Positions 18,157 to 26,546 are shown, counted from the first letter of the stretch. The stretch: DNA of 61,665 bases from Achromobacter insuavis (GCF_902859645.1 NZ_CADIJR010000038.1:1-61665); one strand, 5' to 3'. Notes: a model not told the origin generated them from the letters alone. Numbers and translations: made by a program.

Positions 18157-19307
18157 GAGTCGGTGTTCAGGCTGAGCCAGTAGCCCGGTTGATAGGCAAC
18201 GGGCAGGAATCGCGCATGCAGTTCGCGAAAGGTGGCGTCGGGATCGAGCGTGGCGAAACGCTCGGGATGCAGCCACTTGGCGACCTTCTGCAAGGCGACG
18301 AAGTAGTAGGGGTTGTCATAGAAGGGGTGCCAGATGGCGTGTACCCGCCCCCGCCGCACGGCGGCGAGCGTGCGATAGGCCGGCCGCTGCATCAGGCGCC
18401 GCAGGCGCGCGTGGCCTTCGGACGGATCGGCGCCCGGGCCGAGATTGACCCAGTCGCCCGTCGGCGAATACAGCCTCCAGTCGGCCCCGGTCACCAGAAT
18501 GACTTCCGGATCGGCGGCGATCACCTGCTCGGGGTGCAACGTGCCAAAGGTGCCGTGCAACCAGTGCGATCCCAGGTTGTCGCCGCCGGCGGCCGTGACC
18601 AGTTCGCCGAAATTGCCATCGCCATAGGAAAGGCAGCAATCGTCATACAGGCCGGCCGCCCGCTCGACCATGACGCTGGGGCGATGGCCGAGGTCCCGCA
18701 ACGGCGCCATGACACGGTCGATCTGTCGCTGGCGAAACCGCAGGAAGGACTGGGCGCGGACAGGCTCGCCCAGCACCTCGCCCATGATTTCGATGCTGCG
18801 TCGGGTGTTCTCGAACATGCGCGTGCGGAAGTCGACGTAGGCCAGGGGCACGCCGGCCCGCGCCAGCCGCGCCGCCAGGCCGGACGATTCGGCGGCGGCG
18901 CGCGAGCTCAGGTTCAACACCACCACGTCCGGTTCCAGCGAAATCGCCAGTTCGATGTCGATGGCGCCCACATTGGAGCCGCGAAACGTGGGAATGCGGT
19001 CGATCGTGGGAAAACGCTGGCGATAAGCCTGGTAGCCCCCCAGGTCGGCGGAACGGAAGTTGTCGCCCCAGCCCACGATGGGCGTGAATGGATCGTCCGG
19101 ACGCAGTAGCGCGACCACGTAGGCCAGCGGGCCGTCGCCCAGCACGATACGGCGGGCCGGCAGGCGCGCCCGCACCGGGCGGCCGGCGATATCGGTCAGC
19201 GTGGCGGTGCCCTGCGCGGTGCCGCCCGCCGTGGCCAGAGGCAGCAGCGCGGCGCCGGCCATGCCGCGCAGGATCGCCCGGCGGGGGCGGGAGGGTGTCA
19301 CGGGCAC
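18153..19307 (-). CDS. Periplasmic iron-chelate-type binding protein
   Basis: A 384-residue protein of the helical-backbone metal receptor class (FepB/FecB-like). The N-terminus SRPRRAILRGMAGAALLPLA has a twin-arginine pair before a hydrophobic stretch, so export by Tat is plausible. Core features include PARRIVLGDGPLAYVVALLRPDD, LEPDVVVLNLSS and VIAADPEVILVTGA. It starts at GTG (19307), four bases after the receptor stop; a second GTG at 19301 is possible. It should bind the ligand delivered by the TonB receptor and pass it to the permease. Confidence 0.9.
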   Translation of the reverse strand: MPVTPSRPRRAILRGMAGAALLPLATAGGTAQGTATLTDIAGRPVRARLPARRIVLGDGPLAYVVALLRPDDPFTPIVGWGDNFRSADLGGYQAYRQRFPTIDRIPTFRGSNVGAIDIELAISLEPDVVVLNLSSRAAAESSGLAARLARAGVPLAYVDFRTRMFENTRRSIEIMGEVLGEPVRAQSFLRFRQRQIDRVMAPLRDLGHRPSVMVERAAGLYDDCCLSYGDGNFGELVTAAGGDNLGSHWLHGTFGTLHPEQVIAADPEVILVTGADWRLYSPTGDWVNLGPGADPSEGHARLRRLMQRPAYRTLAAVRRGRVHAIWHPFYDNPYYFVALQKVAKWLHPERFATLDPDATFRELHARFLPVAYQPGYWLSLNTDS

Positions 19308-19311
19308 GGCG

Positions 19312-21591
19312 TCACCAGCGGTAGCTCAGGGTCGCGACGGCGCTGCGGTCCTGGCCAATGAAGCAGTACATCGCCGATACGCAACTGGCGACGTAATGCT
19401 TGTTGGTCAGGTTGCTGACGTTCAGCCCCAGGCTGGCGCCGCGCAGGCCGGGCGAGAGCCGGGCCAGGTCATAGCTGACGGCCATGTCCAGCAGCGTGAC
19501 GGCGGGCACCTTGAAGGTGTTGGCCGGGTCGCCGTAGGTCGAGCCCAGGTAGCGCACGCCGACGCCAGCCAGCAGGCCCGCCAGCGGGCCGCCGCCGACG
19601 CGGTAGTCCACCCAGGCCGAGGCGCTGTGGCGCGGGGTCTGGGCCAGGCTCTTGCCGCGATACGCCGCATCCTTGACCAATTGATTGTCCAGGTAGGCAT
19701 AGCTGGCGATCAGGTTCAGGCCGGGAGCCAGCCGGGTGTTGGCCTGCAGTTCGACGCCTCGCGAGCGCACTTCGCCCGATTGCGTCCAATAGCCCAGATG
19801 CCGGGTATCCGATGTCTTGACGTTGGTCTGGTTCAGCTGGAACACGGCCGCGCTCAGCATCGTGCTCGAATTCGCGGGTTGGAACTTCACGCCCGCTTCG
19901 TACTGGGTCGCCTCGGTCGGCTTGAAGGCGCTGCCGCCGTAATCGTTGCCCAACACCGGGTCGAACGAGGTGGCATAGCTGAAGTAGGGCGAGAGGCCGT
20001 TATCGAAGACATAGCCCAGGCCCGCGCGCGTGCTCCATTTGCGGTCTTTCTGTTCGCTGCGCTTCCAGACGGGCGAATAGCTGCGCGATTCATCCTCGGT
20101 TCTGGAGGAGTCGTGCCGCGCGCTCAACGTCAGGCGCCAGCCTGCGTAGGCCACCTGGTCCTGGGCGTAGACGCCCACGCGGTCAAAGCGCTGGCGCACG
20201 TTGTAGGGCCAACGGGTCCTGCTGTCGGTGAAATCCGGTGTGGCGACAGGGCGATAGTGGTCGGGATCGTAAGGGTCGAACGCCACCGGATCCATGCGAT
20301 ACGAGTCGTTGCGCAACGTGCCCTTGGCGTAGTCAACGCCCAGCAGAAGGGTGTGCCGGGTCGGGCCGAGGTCGAAGCTGCCAGTGAGGTTGTTGTCGGC
20401 CGAGAAGGTGTTGGAACTGGCCGGGGCCAGGCCGTAGGTGCCTTCGAGCCACAGGTGGCCGGCCCGGTTCTGATAGCCGTAGATCGAGGTGCGCTGGATG
20501 TCGGAGTCGACGTACATGTAGCGCATGTTGCTGTTGAAGGACCAGCCATTGCCGAAATCATGGCTGAACAACGAGCTGATCGAATCCTGCTTGCGGCTCG
20601 ATCCCTGGAAATCCATGTCGGTGTAATTGCGTCGGCGGTCCACCCGCGGATACGGGCTGCCATTCAGGCCCAGGGCGACCGCCGGCAGGCTGTTGTAGTC
20701 GGGAATCTCGGGCTCGCGCGAATGCGTGGCCAGCAGCGTCCACGAAGTCGAGGCCGTGGGCCGCCAGGTCAGGGCGGGCGCCAGATAGACGCGCTGGTGC
20801 CTGACGTCCTCGACCTGGCCCTTGGCGTCCAGGCCGATCGCGGTCAGCCGATAGAGCCATTGGCCGTCCTGGTCGAGCGGGCCGGTGGTGTCGATCGCGA
20901 TCTGCCGGCGGCCGAAATTGCCCATCTGCAGATTGATCTCGTGGGCGGATTCCGCCTGCGGCCGGCGGCTGACCTGGTTGACGATGCCGCCGCCCGTGCC
21001 CTGGCCGTACACCGCCGAAGCCGGCCCCCGCAGCACTTCCACGCGCTCCAACGCGAACGGATCCACCTGCGTGGTCCAGGTCGATACGTTGGTGATCATG
21101 CGCAGGCCGTCCAGGTAGTAGTCCGCGTCCACGCCCCGGATCCGGGTCAGGTCCAGCTGGCCGCCGAATCCGCCGTACTTCTCGCTGTAGGCGCCAGCGG
21201 TATAGCGCAACGCCTGGCTGGCGCTGGCCGGCTGCTGCACGTCCATCTGCCCGCGCGTGATGACGGAGATCGACTGCGGCGTCTCCAGGATGGGGGTTGC
21301 GGTCTTGGTGCCGGCGCGGGATTGCTCCGCCACGTATCCGTGGACCGGCCCTTCGGCGCCCGCGTCGCTGTCGCCGCTGACCGTGACGCCGGCAAGGGTG
21401 GGTACTTCGGCGGCGGCGTCGCCAGGGTTGCCTTGCGGGGGCGCGGCCAGGCCGGGCGAGGGCAGGGCCAGCAGGGACGCCAGCAGCAGCCCGGCGCGGG
21501 CGGCAACGCCGCGAATTGCCTGGGCAGGGGGCGCGCAAAGGGGGCAAGCAGAGGCGGGGCGAGCCTCGAATCGGCAGGTCATCGTGTACAT
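19312..21591 (-). CDS. TonB-dependent siderophore-type receptor
   Basis: About 759 residues with an N-terminal signal region (AARAGLLLASLLALPSPGLA). The plug domain carries ILETPQSISVITRGQM, RIRGVDADYYLDGLR and ERVEVLRGPASAVYGQGTGGGIVNQVSRRP, and the 22-strand barrel ends in the aromatic SYRW. It imports a ferric or similar complex using TonB energy. The start at 21591 is inferred: a TTGACC-N17-TATACT promoter (21642-21614) puts transcription start near 21607, downstream of the in-frame TTG 21642 and ATG 21624. ATG 21582 is the alternative. None has a strong Shine-Dalgarno. It is first gene of the operon reaching 13795. Confidence 0.93.
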   Translation of the reverse strand: MYTMTCRFEARPASACPLCAPPAQAIRGVAARAGLLLASLLALPSPGLAAPPQGNPGDAAAEVPTLAGVTVSGDSDAGAEGPVHGYVAEQSRAGTKTATPILETPQSISVITRGQMDVQQPASASQALRYTAGAYSEKYGGFGGQLDLTRIRGVDADYYLDGLRMITNVSTWTTQVDPFALERVEVLRGPASAVYGQGTGGGIVNQVSRRPQAESAHEINLQMGNFGRRQIAIDTTGPLDQDGQWLYRLTAIGLDAKGQVEDVRHQRVYLAPALTWRPTASTSWTLLATHSREPEIPDYNSLPAVALGLNGSPYPRVDRRRNYTDMDFQGSSRKQDSISSLFSHDFGNGWSFNSNMRYMYVDSDIQRTSIYGYQNRAGHLWLEGTYGLAPASSNTFSADNNLTGSFDLGPTRHTLLLGVDYAKGTLRNDSYRMDPVAFDPYDPDHYRPVATPDFTDSRTRWPYNVRQRFDRVGVYAQDQVAYAGWRLTLSARHDSSRTEDESRSYSPVWKRSEQKDRKWSTRAGLGYVFDNGLSPYFSYATSFDPVLGNDYGGSAFKPTEATQYEAGVKFQPANSSTMLSAAVFQLNQTNVKTSDTRHLGYWTQSGEVRSRGVELQANTRLAPGLNLIASYAYLDNQLVKDAAYRGKSLAQTPRHSASAWVDYRVGGGPLAGLLAGVGVRYLGSTYGDPANTFKVPAVTLLDMAVSYDLARLSPGLRGASLGLNVSNLTNKHYVASCVSAMYCFIGQDRSAVATLSYRW

Positions 21592-21613
21592 CCGTGTGGG
21601 CAGAAAGCGGTGC

Positions 21614-21642
21614 AGTATATTCATCGACCGACCGTCGGTCAA
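21614..21642 (-). promoter_or_regulatory. Sigma70-like promoter with overlapping TetR-type operator
   Basis: On the minus strand TTGACC (21642-21637) and TATACT (21619-21614) are separated by exactly 17 bases. The palindrome GACCGAC-C-GTCGGTC (21626-21640, 7-bp perfect arms) covers part of the -35 and most of the spacer, the usual place for a TetR-family repressor. No convincing Fur box was seen here. Confidence 0.7.
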
Positions 21643-21774
21643 TGTAAATAAATCGCATTTGCGCTTCGATGGGCGATGCCGCAGGAACGGGGCGAGCGGG
21701 TGGAGGAGGGGCGGATTTCGTGTACGAGAGGCAAATTCCCTCGAATACCGCCTCTGTCATGCTGAATATATAAA

Positions 21775-21795
21775 ATCATACATATGCTGTATGAT
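21775..21795. promoter_or_regulatory. Perfect inverted repeat upstream of the kfrA-like gene (site 1)
   Basis: ATCATACA (21775-21782) and TGTATGAT (21788-21795) form perfect 8-bp arms around TATGC, in an AT-rich patch (about 21760-21815) that stands out from its surroundings. It lies about 80 bp before the KfrA-like start. KfrA proteins are known autoregulators that bind operators at their own promoters, so this is a candidate operator. Confidence 0.55.
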
Positions 21796-21818
21796 ATAAA
21801 ACGTATATATGAAATTAA

Positions 21819-21843
21819 TCACGATAAGATTCCATTATCGTGA
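21819..21843. promoter_or_regulatory. Perfect inverted repeat upstream of the kfrA-like gene (site 2)
   Basis: TCACGATAA (21819-21827) and TTATCGTGA (21835-21843), 9-bp perfect arms with a 7-base spacer, 33 bp before the KfrA-like start codon. The sequence differs from site 1, so the two may bind different proteins, or one may be the promoter-proximal operator. Confidence 0.55.
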
Positions 21844-21876
21844 GTAAATAACCGACTTGAACCGGGAAATCGAGCC

Positions 21877-22932
21877 ATGGCCACGGGAATTACGGAATTG
21901 GATGTCTGGCGCGCCTCCGACGCCTTGCTGCTGGAGGGCGCGCGGCCCACCATCGAGCGGGTGCGCCAGAAGATCGGGCGTGGCTCGCCCAATACGGTCA
22001 GTCCGCACCTGGAATCCTGGTTCCGATCGCTGGGCGCGCGCATCCAGGATCCGGGCGCGTTCGCGGCGCCCGCCGCGGTGCCCGAGCCGGTGGCCCAGGC
22101 CGCCGCGCATTTCTGGGAATCGGCGCTGGCCGCCGCCCGCGCCGAGCAGGCCGAGGCCAACCGACAGCGCTGGGCGGAACTACATGAAGAGGGCGAGCGG
22201 CTGGATGCGCTCACCGAACAGCTGCGCCAGCGCGAAGCCAATCTGGAACACCGCGAACGCGACCTGGAGGCCGGCCTGAAGGTCGCCACCGGCCAACTGG
22301 CCGCCACCGAGGAACGCCTGCGGGCGGCCGAGGCCCAGTTGCGCCAGCGCGACGAAGCCGTGGCGGTGGAGCAACGGCAGTTGGCGGACGCCCGCGGCGC
22401 CTTGCTGGCTCACGTGGCCGATGCCGAGCGCGCCCGGGGCGAGCAGGCCGAGGCCCTGGCCGCCACCCAGGAGCGTCATGCCGCCCATGAGCGCCGCTGG
22501 CTCAACGAGCTGGACGCCGAGCGCGGCCAGGTCAAGCGCCTGCAGGCCCGGCTGGACGAATTGCAGGCCGCCCAGCAGCAACAGGCCGAACAATCGCGCC
22601 AGGCCCTGGCGCAGGCGGCCGAGCGCCAGCGCGGCGCCGAGTCAGAGGCCGCCGAGCGCCTGCGGGCGGCCCAGGCCGAGGTCCTGGCCGCGCGCGGGGA
22701 AGCCCAGGCGCAGCTGAGCCGGCAACTGGCCGATGTGGCCGTCGCGCAGGAAGCGCTGCAGGCCTCGCGCCGCCGCGAGCAGGACCTGACCCAGCGCCTG
22801 GCGGCCAGCGATGCCCAGCAGGCGGACCTGCTGGGCCAGTTGCGGACCCGCGACGGGCAGTTGCTGGAACTGACGCGGCACCTGATTGCCGCCCGGGTCG
22901 CCGTGCGGCCCACGCCGGGCGGGACGAAATAG
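21877..22932 (+). CDS. KfrA-like DNA-binding coiled-coil protein
   Basis: A 351-residue protein. The first ~70 residues (ITELDVWRASDALLLEGARPTIERVRQKIGRGSPNTVSPHLESWF) match the KfrA N-terminal helix-turn-helix. From about 80 to 335 it is an almost unbroken Ala/Gln/Glu/Arg-rich heptad coiled coil. KfrA on IncP and related plasmids is an autoregulated, filament-forming protein linked to plasmid maintenance. Here it is chromosomal by context, with no replication or partition genes visible. Two perfect palindromes precede it. A nucleoid-structuring or local repressor role is an inference. Confidence 0.85.
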   Translation: MATGITELDVWRASDALLLEGARPTIERVRQKIGRGSPNTVSPHLESWFRSLGARIQDPGAFAAPAAVPEPVAQAAAHFWESALAAARAEQAEANRQRWAELHEEGERLDALTEQLRQREANLEHRERDLEAGLKVATGQLAATEERLRAAEAQLRQRDEAVAVEQRQLADARGALLAHVADAERARGEQAEALAATQERHAAHERRWLNELDAERGQVKRLQARLDELQAAQQQQAEQSRQALAQAAERQRGAESEAAERLRAAQAEVLAARGEAQAQLSRQLADVAVAQEALQASRRREQDLTQRLAASDAQQADLLGQLRTRDGQLLELTRHLIAARVAVRPTPGGTK

Positions 22933-23005
22933 GGGGTACCGGCGGGGTTTTCGGATAAATTCGTACACGGCCCGATCCTTGCGCGGCCGTTGCCTGGAGC
23001 ACCGC

Positions 23006-24112
23006 TTGAACCCGAACCCACGCCCGAACGCGGACCTTGCCCGCAACCTGCTCGTCATCGTCATCCTGTCGGCCTTGATGATCGGCAGCCTGTATGTGCT
23101 GAAACCCTTCCTGTTCGGGCTGATCTGGGCCACCACCATCGTGGTGGCGACCTGGCCGGTGATGCTGGCGGTGCAGAAGCGCTGCGGCGGCCGGCGCTGG
23201 ATGGCGACGGTGGCCATGCTGATCGTGCTGCTGGTGGTGATCGTGCTGCCGCTGTACCAGGCCATCTCCACCCTGGCGCTGCATGGCGGCGCCATCATGA
23301 CCGCCATCAAGAGCTTGCCCGACTACGCCCTGATGGCGCCGCCGGGCTGGGTGCAGGGCATCCCGCTGGGCGGGCCGCGCATCGCCCAGGAATGGCAGGC
23401 GCTGGCCGATGCCGGCGCGGGCGGACTGCTGGCGCGCCTGGAGCCCTATGTGACCATGGCGGCCAAGTGGCTGCTGAGCAATGCGGCCATCGTCGGCGTG
23501 TTCGTGATGCACATGTTGATCACCATCGTCATCGCCGGCATTCTCTATAGCCAGGGCGATGTCGCCGCCAATTTCGTGCAGCGCTTCGCCAATCGCCTGG
23601 CTGGCCATCGCGGCGTGTCGGCGATCCGCCTGGCGGGCCTGTCGATCCGCGCGGTGGCGCTGGGCATCGTGGTGACGGCGGTGGTGCAGTCGGCGCTGGG
23701 CGGGCTGGGCCTGTGGATCGCCGGGGTGCCGGCGGCCGGGATCATCACCGCACTGATGCTGATGCTGTGCCTGGCCCAGCTGGGGCCGTTCCTGCCGTTG
23801 CTGGGCGGCGTGGTCTGGCTGTTCCAGAACGACATGAAGGTGGCCGCGGTCCTGCTGCTGGTGTGGGCGGTGCTGGTGACCATGCTCGACAACCTGCTGC
23901 GGCCGATGCTGATCAAGCGCGGCGTGAATCTGTCGATGCTGCTGATCCTGGCGGGAGTGCTGGGCGGCATGTTCGCCTTCGGCATCGTCGGCCTGTTCAT
24001 CGGCCCGGTGATCCTGGCGGTGACCTCGACGCTGCTCAAGGCCTGGGTCGACGAGGTGCCGCCGCCCGAGGCCAACGCGCCGGCCGTGGCCCGTCAGCCC
24101 ACCGATCTCTGA
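23006..24112 (+). CDS. AI-2E family transporter (PerM/YdiK-like)
   Basis: A 368-residue membrane protein with about eight hydrophobic segments and the family layout: an N-terminal helix pair (LLVIVILSALMIGSLYVLKPFLFGLIWATTIVVATWPV), a loop, then GLFIGPVILAVTSTLLKAWVDE at the C-terminus. Despite the family name most members have other or unknown cargo. The likely start is TTG at 23006, six bases after TGGAG (22995-22999); the in-frame ATG at 22886 would overlap the end of the kfrA-like gene and add Arg-rich noise. Confidence 0.88.
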   Translation: MNPNPRPNADLARNLLVIVILSALMIGSLYVLKPFLFGLIWATTIVVATWPVMLAVQKRCGGRRWMATVAMLIVLLVVIVLPLYQAISTLALHGGAIMTAIKSLPDYALMAPPGWVQGIPLGGPRIAQEWQALADAGAGGLLARLEPYVTMAAKWLLSNAAIVGVFVMHMLITIVIAGILYSQGDVAANFVQRFANRLAGHRGVSAIRLAGLSIRAVALGIVVTAVVQSALGGLGLWIAGVPAAGIITALMLMLCLAQLGPFLPLLGGVVWLFQNDMKVAAVLLLVWAVLVTMLDNLLRPMLIKRGVNLSMLLILAGVLGGMFAFGIVGLFIGPVILAVTSTLLKAWVDEVPPPEANAPAVARQPTDL

Positions 24113-24268
24113 GGCGTCGCGGGCCGGGCATCGGCCCGCGCCTGCCTGGCCGCCTAGGCGTCCGGCGAGACCGCAAGCTGGTGCAATTTTTATTGCCGCC
24201 AGGTCCGTATCCTTGGCGGGTGCGCCGCGATCCGCGGCGCGTCGCCCGCCCGCAACCAGGAGACCTCC

Positions 24269-25447
24269 GTGACGACCGACTCCCCGCAACCCTTCGATTG
24301 GCGCCTCGCCGTGGTCGATCCGACGCCACGGGCGCCCGCGGGCTTCCGCTCGCTGGTCACGCCGACCAGTCGCGGCTCGACCACGCTGTTCGAGCGCGCC
24401 GCCGACCTGCGCGACGATTGGGACGCGGAAAAGGCGCCGTATACCTATGGCCTGCACGGCACCCCCACCGTGCTGGAGCTGGGCGCGCGCATCGCGCAAC
24501 TGGAGCAGGGGCGCCACTGCTTCATCACGCCGGGCGGGCAGGCCGCCATCGCCTTGATCTACCTGGCTTTCTGCGGCGCCGGCGACCACGCGCTGCTGCC
24601 GGATACCGCCTACGGTCCCAACCAGGGGCTGGCCGGCGGCCTGCTCAAGCGGCTGGGCATCGAGGTGCAAACCTACGATCCGCTGATCGGCGCGGGCATC
24701 GCCGCGCTGCTGCGGCCCAATACCCGGCTGGTCTGGTGCGAGAGCCCGGGCTCGGCCACCATGGAAATCCAGGACGTGCCGGCGATCGCGGCGGCCGCGC
24801 ACCGGGCCGGCGCGGTGGTGGCGCTGGACAATACCTACGCCGCCGGCGTGCTGTTCGATGCCTTCGCCCACGGCGCGGACGTCACCATGCAGGCGCTGAC
24901 CAAGTACATCGGCGGCCACAGCGACCTGCTGCTGGGCTCGGTGACCTGCCGCGACGAGGCGCACTACCGGGCGCTGGGCGAGGCGCGCAATTTCCTCGGC
25001 ATGGCGGCCTCGCCGGACGATTGCAGCCTGGCGCTGCGCGGACTGCAGACTCTGGGGGTGCGGCTGGCGCAACTGGAGCGCGGCACGCTGGAGGTGGCGC
25101 AATGGCTGGCGCGCCGGCCCGAGGTGCGGACGGTGCTGCACCCGGCCTTGCCATCGTGCCCGGGCCACGAGATCTGGAGGCGCGATTTCACCGGCTCGGC
25201 CAGCGTGTTTTCGATCGTGTTGCGGGACGGCCCCAGCCGTGCGCAAATCGAGGCCTTCGTCGACCGGCTGGCGCTGTTCAAGATCGGCTACAGCTGGGGC
25301 GGCGTGACCAGCCTGGCGGCGCCATACTTCAACCTGCGCCGCACGCTGCGTCCGTATGGCGACCGGCTGGTGCGCCTGAATGTGGGGCTGGAGCCGCCCG
25401 CCGCGCTGATCGCGGACCTGGAACAGGCGTTCGCGGCGCTGGCCTAG
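24269..25447 (+). CDS. metC: Cystathionine beta-lyase (PLP enzyme)
   Basis: A 392-residue enzyme of the Cys/Met metabolism PLP family. The pyridoxal lysine is in MQALTKYIGGHSDLLLGSV; other family features are TYGLHGTPTVLELGARIAQLE near the N-terminus and the substrate-side SWGGVTSLAAPYFNLRRTLRPYG, a region typical of MetC-type beta-lyases. It cleaves cystathionine to homocysteine, pyruvate and ammonia in methionine synthesis. It stands alone, with a GC-rich gap on each side. A related gamma-lyase or cysteine desulfhydrase activity is possible. Confidence 0.88.
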   Translation: MTTDSPQPFDWRLAVVDPTPRAPAGFRSLVTPTSRGSTTLFERAADLRDDWDAEKAPYTYGLHGTPTVLELGARIAQLEQGRHCFITPGGQAAIALIYLAFCGAGDHALLPDTAYGPNQGLAGGLLKRLGIEVQTYDPLIGAGIAALLRPNTRLVWCESPGSATMEIQDVPAIAAAAHRAGAVVALDNTYAAGVLFDAFAHGADVTMQALTKYIGGHSDLLLGSVTCRDEAHYRALGEARNFLGMAASPDDCSLALRGLQTLGVRLAQLERGTLEVAQWLARRPEVRTVLHPALPSCPGHEIWRRDFTGSASVFSIVLRDGPSRAQIEAFVDRLALFKIGYSWGGVTSLAAPYFNLRRTLRPYGDRLVRLNVGLEPPAALIADLEQAFAALA

Positions 25448-25692
25448 GGCCTGTTCACGCGACCAGGAGCCGTGCATTGGCCCTGGCGCGGGAACGGCCG
25501 TCGCGGCGCCCGCTCGCGGCGGCGGCCGCCGGAAAGGGCGTAACATCTCGAGCCAGGCGCTGCCGCCGCGTTCGCGCGATGCCTCGCGGCGCCGGCCTTT
25601 CCCGTTTTTGACGCAGTTTCCAAGATGACGACGTACCCGCCGATTGCTTTCCCCTCCCGTTCCCTGGCCTCCCTCCGACAGGCGGACCGGCC

Positions 25693-26418
25693 ATGAGCGA
25701 CAGCGTCCGCCTGGCCAAGCGCCTGGCCACCGAACAATCCTGTTCGCGCGGCGACGCCGAACGCTATATCGAGGGCGGCTGGGTCGCCGTGGACGGCAAG
25801 GTGGTCGAGGAACCCGGCTATCGCGTCCAGCCCGGGCAGGCCGTCAGCCTGTTGCCCGGCGCCCGCCTCGAAGAGATGCGCCCGGTCAGCGTGCTGGTGC
25901 ACAAGCCGGCCGGCCTGTCGGCCTCGGATCCGGCCGAATCGGCGCTGGACCTGGTCGTGCCCGCCAACCTGATGCCGGGCGACCGCTCGGGCCAGCGCTA
26001 TCTCAAGCGCATGTTCAATGGCCTGAAGCTGGCCACGCCGCTGGAACGCGCGGCCAGCGGGCTGGTGGTCTACACCCAGGAATTCGCGGTGGCGCGCAAG
26101 CTCATCGAAGAGGGGCGCCACGTCGAGCAGGAATACATCGCGCAGGTGCGCGGCACGCTCGATGCGGCCGCGCTGGCGCGCCTGCAGCGCGGCCTGGCCT
26201 ATGAGGGCCGGCCGGCCACGCCGATGAAGGTCAGCTGGCAGAATGAGAGCCACCTGCGCTTCGCGCTGAAGACGCCCGCCCTGGGATTCATCGAGTACGC
26301 CTGCGACAGCGTCGGGCTGCAACTGCAAGCCCTGCGCCGCATCCGTATCGGCCGTCTGCCGATGGCCGGACTGGCCGCGGGGCAGTGGCGCTACCGGCTG
26401 GAATACGAGCGCTTCTAG
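25693..26418 (+). CDS. RluF/RsuA-like pseudouridine synthase homologue with altered catalytic motif
   Basis: A 241-residue protein with an N-terminal S4 RNA-binding domain (VRLAKRLATEQSCSRGDAERYIEGGWVAVDGKVVEEPG) and a pseudouridine-synthase-like domain (SVLVHKPAGLSASD, VEQEYIAQVRG, GLQLQALRRIRIGRL). In RsuA/RluB/E/F enzymes the catalytic Asp lies in a GRLD-x-x-[TS]-x-GL motif; here it reads TPLERAASGL, with Glu in its place and the preceding Gly-Arg changed. It may be inactive and act only as an RNA-binding protein. About 245 bp of GC-rich DNA precede it with nothing recognisable. Confidence 0.82.
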   Translation: MSDSVRLAKRLATEQSCSRGDAERYIEGGWVAVDGKVVEEPGYRVQPGQAVSLLPGARLEEMRPVSVLVHKPAGLSASDPAESALDLVVPANLMPGDRSGQRYLKRMFNGLKLATPLERAASGLVVYTQEFAVARKLIEEGRHVEQEYIAQVRGTLDAAALARLQRGLAYEGRPATPMKVSWQNESHLRFALKTPALGFIEYACDSVGLQLQALRRIRIGRLPMAGLAAGQWRYRLEYERF

Positions 26419-26500
26419 CGCCGCGGCGCGGGCGTGGCCACGGGACGGGGCGTTCGAGACGGCATTCGCCCGCCGCATGCGCTGTTACGGACTTAAAGTA

Positions 26501-26546
26501 GATTCTGGAATAAGTTGAAGTGGATTCTGGAATCATGCGATTCCAG
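26501..26546. repeat. Repeated and inverted GATTCTGGAAT elements in the LD-carboxypeptidase control region
   Basis: GATTCTGGAAT occurs at 26501-26511 and 26523-26533, 22 bp apart (about two helical turns). CTGGAATC-ATGC-GATTCCAG (26527-26546) adds an inverted half with 8-bp perfect arms. The following AT-rich DNA (26555-26620) should contain the promoter. The layout fits a regulatory protein binding as two dimers. Confidence 0.55.

Noticed and set aside
21592-21642. Upstream starts (TTG 21642, ATG 21624) for the TonB receptor
   Set aside because: Both lie within or before the -35/-10 promoter elements, so they would not be in the mRNA if that promoter is used.
21640-21660. Possible Fur box upstream of the TonB receptor
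   Set aside because: The AT-rich stretch has only short AATG/CATT symmetry and poor agreement with the Fur consensus; the TetR-type palindrome is far stronger.
24119-24139. GCGGGCCG / CGGCCCGC hairpin after the AI-2E family gene as a terminator
   Set aside because: It has a good stem but no following T-run, so it is not a convincing intrinsic terminator.
22532-25546. Very long minus-strand ORF (about 1000 codons) opposite the kfrA-like, AI-2E and metC genes
   Set aside because: Its translation is a His/Gln/Arg-rich low-complexity string with no recognisable domain, and three well-supported genes occupy the other strand. It is an antisense shadow of GC-rich codons.
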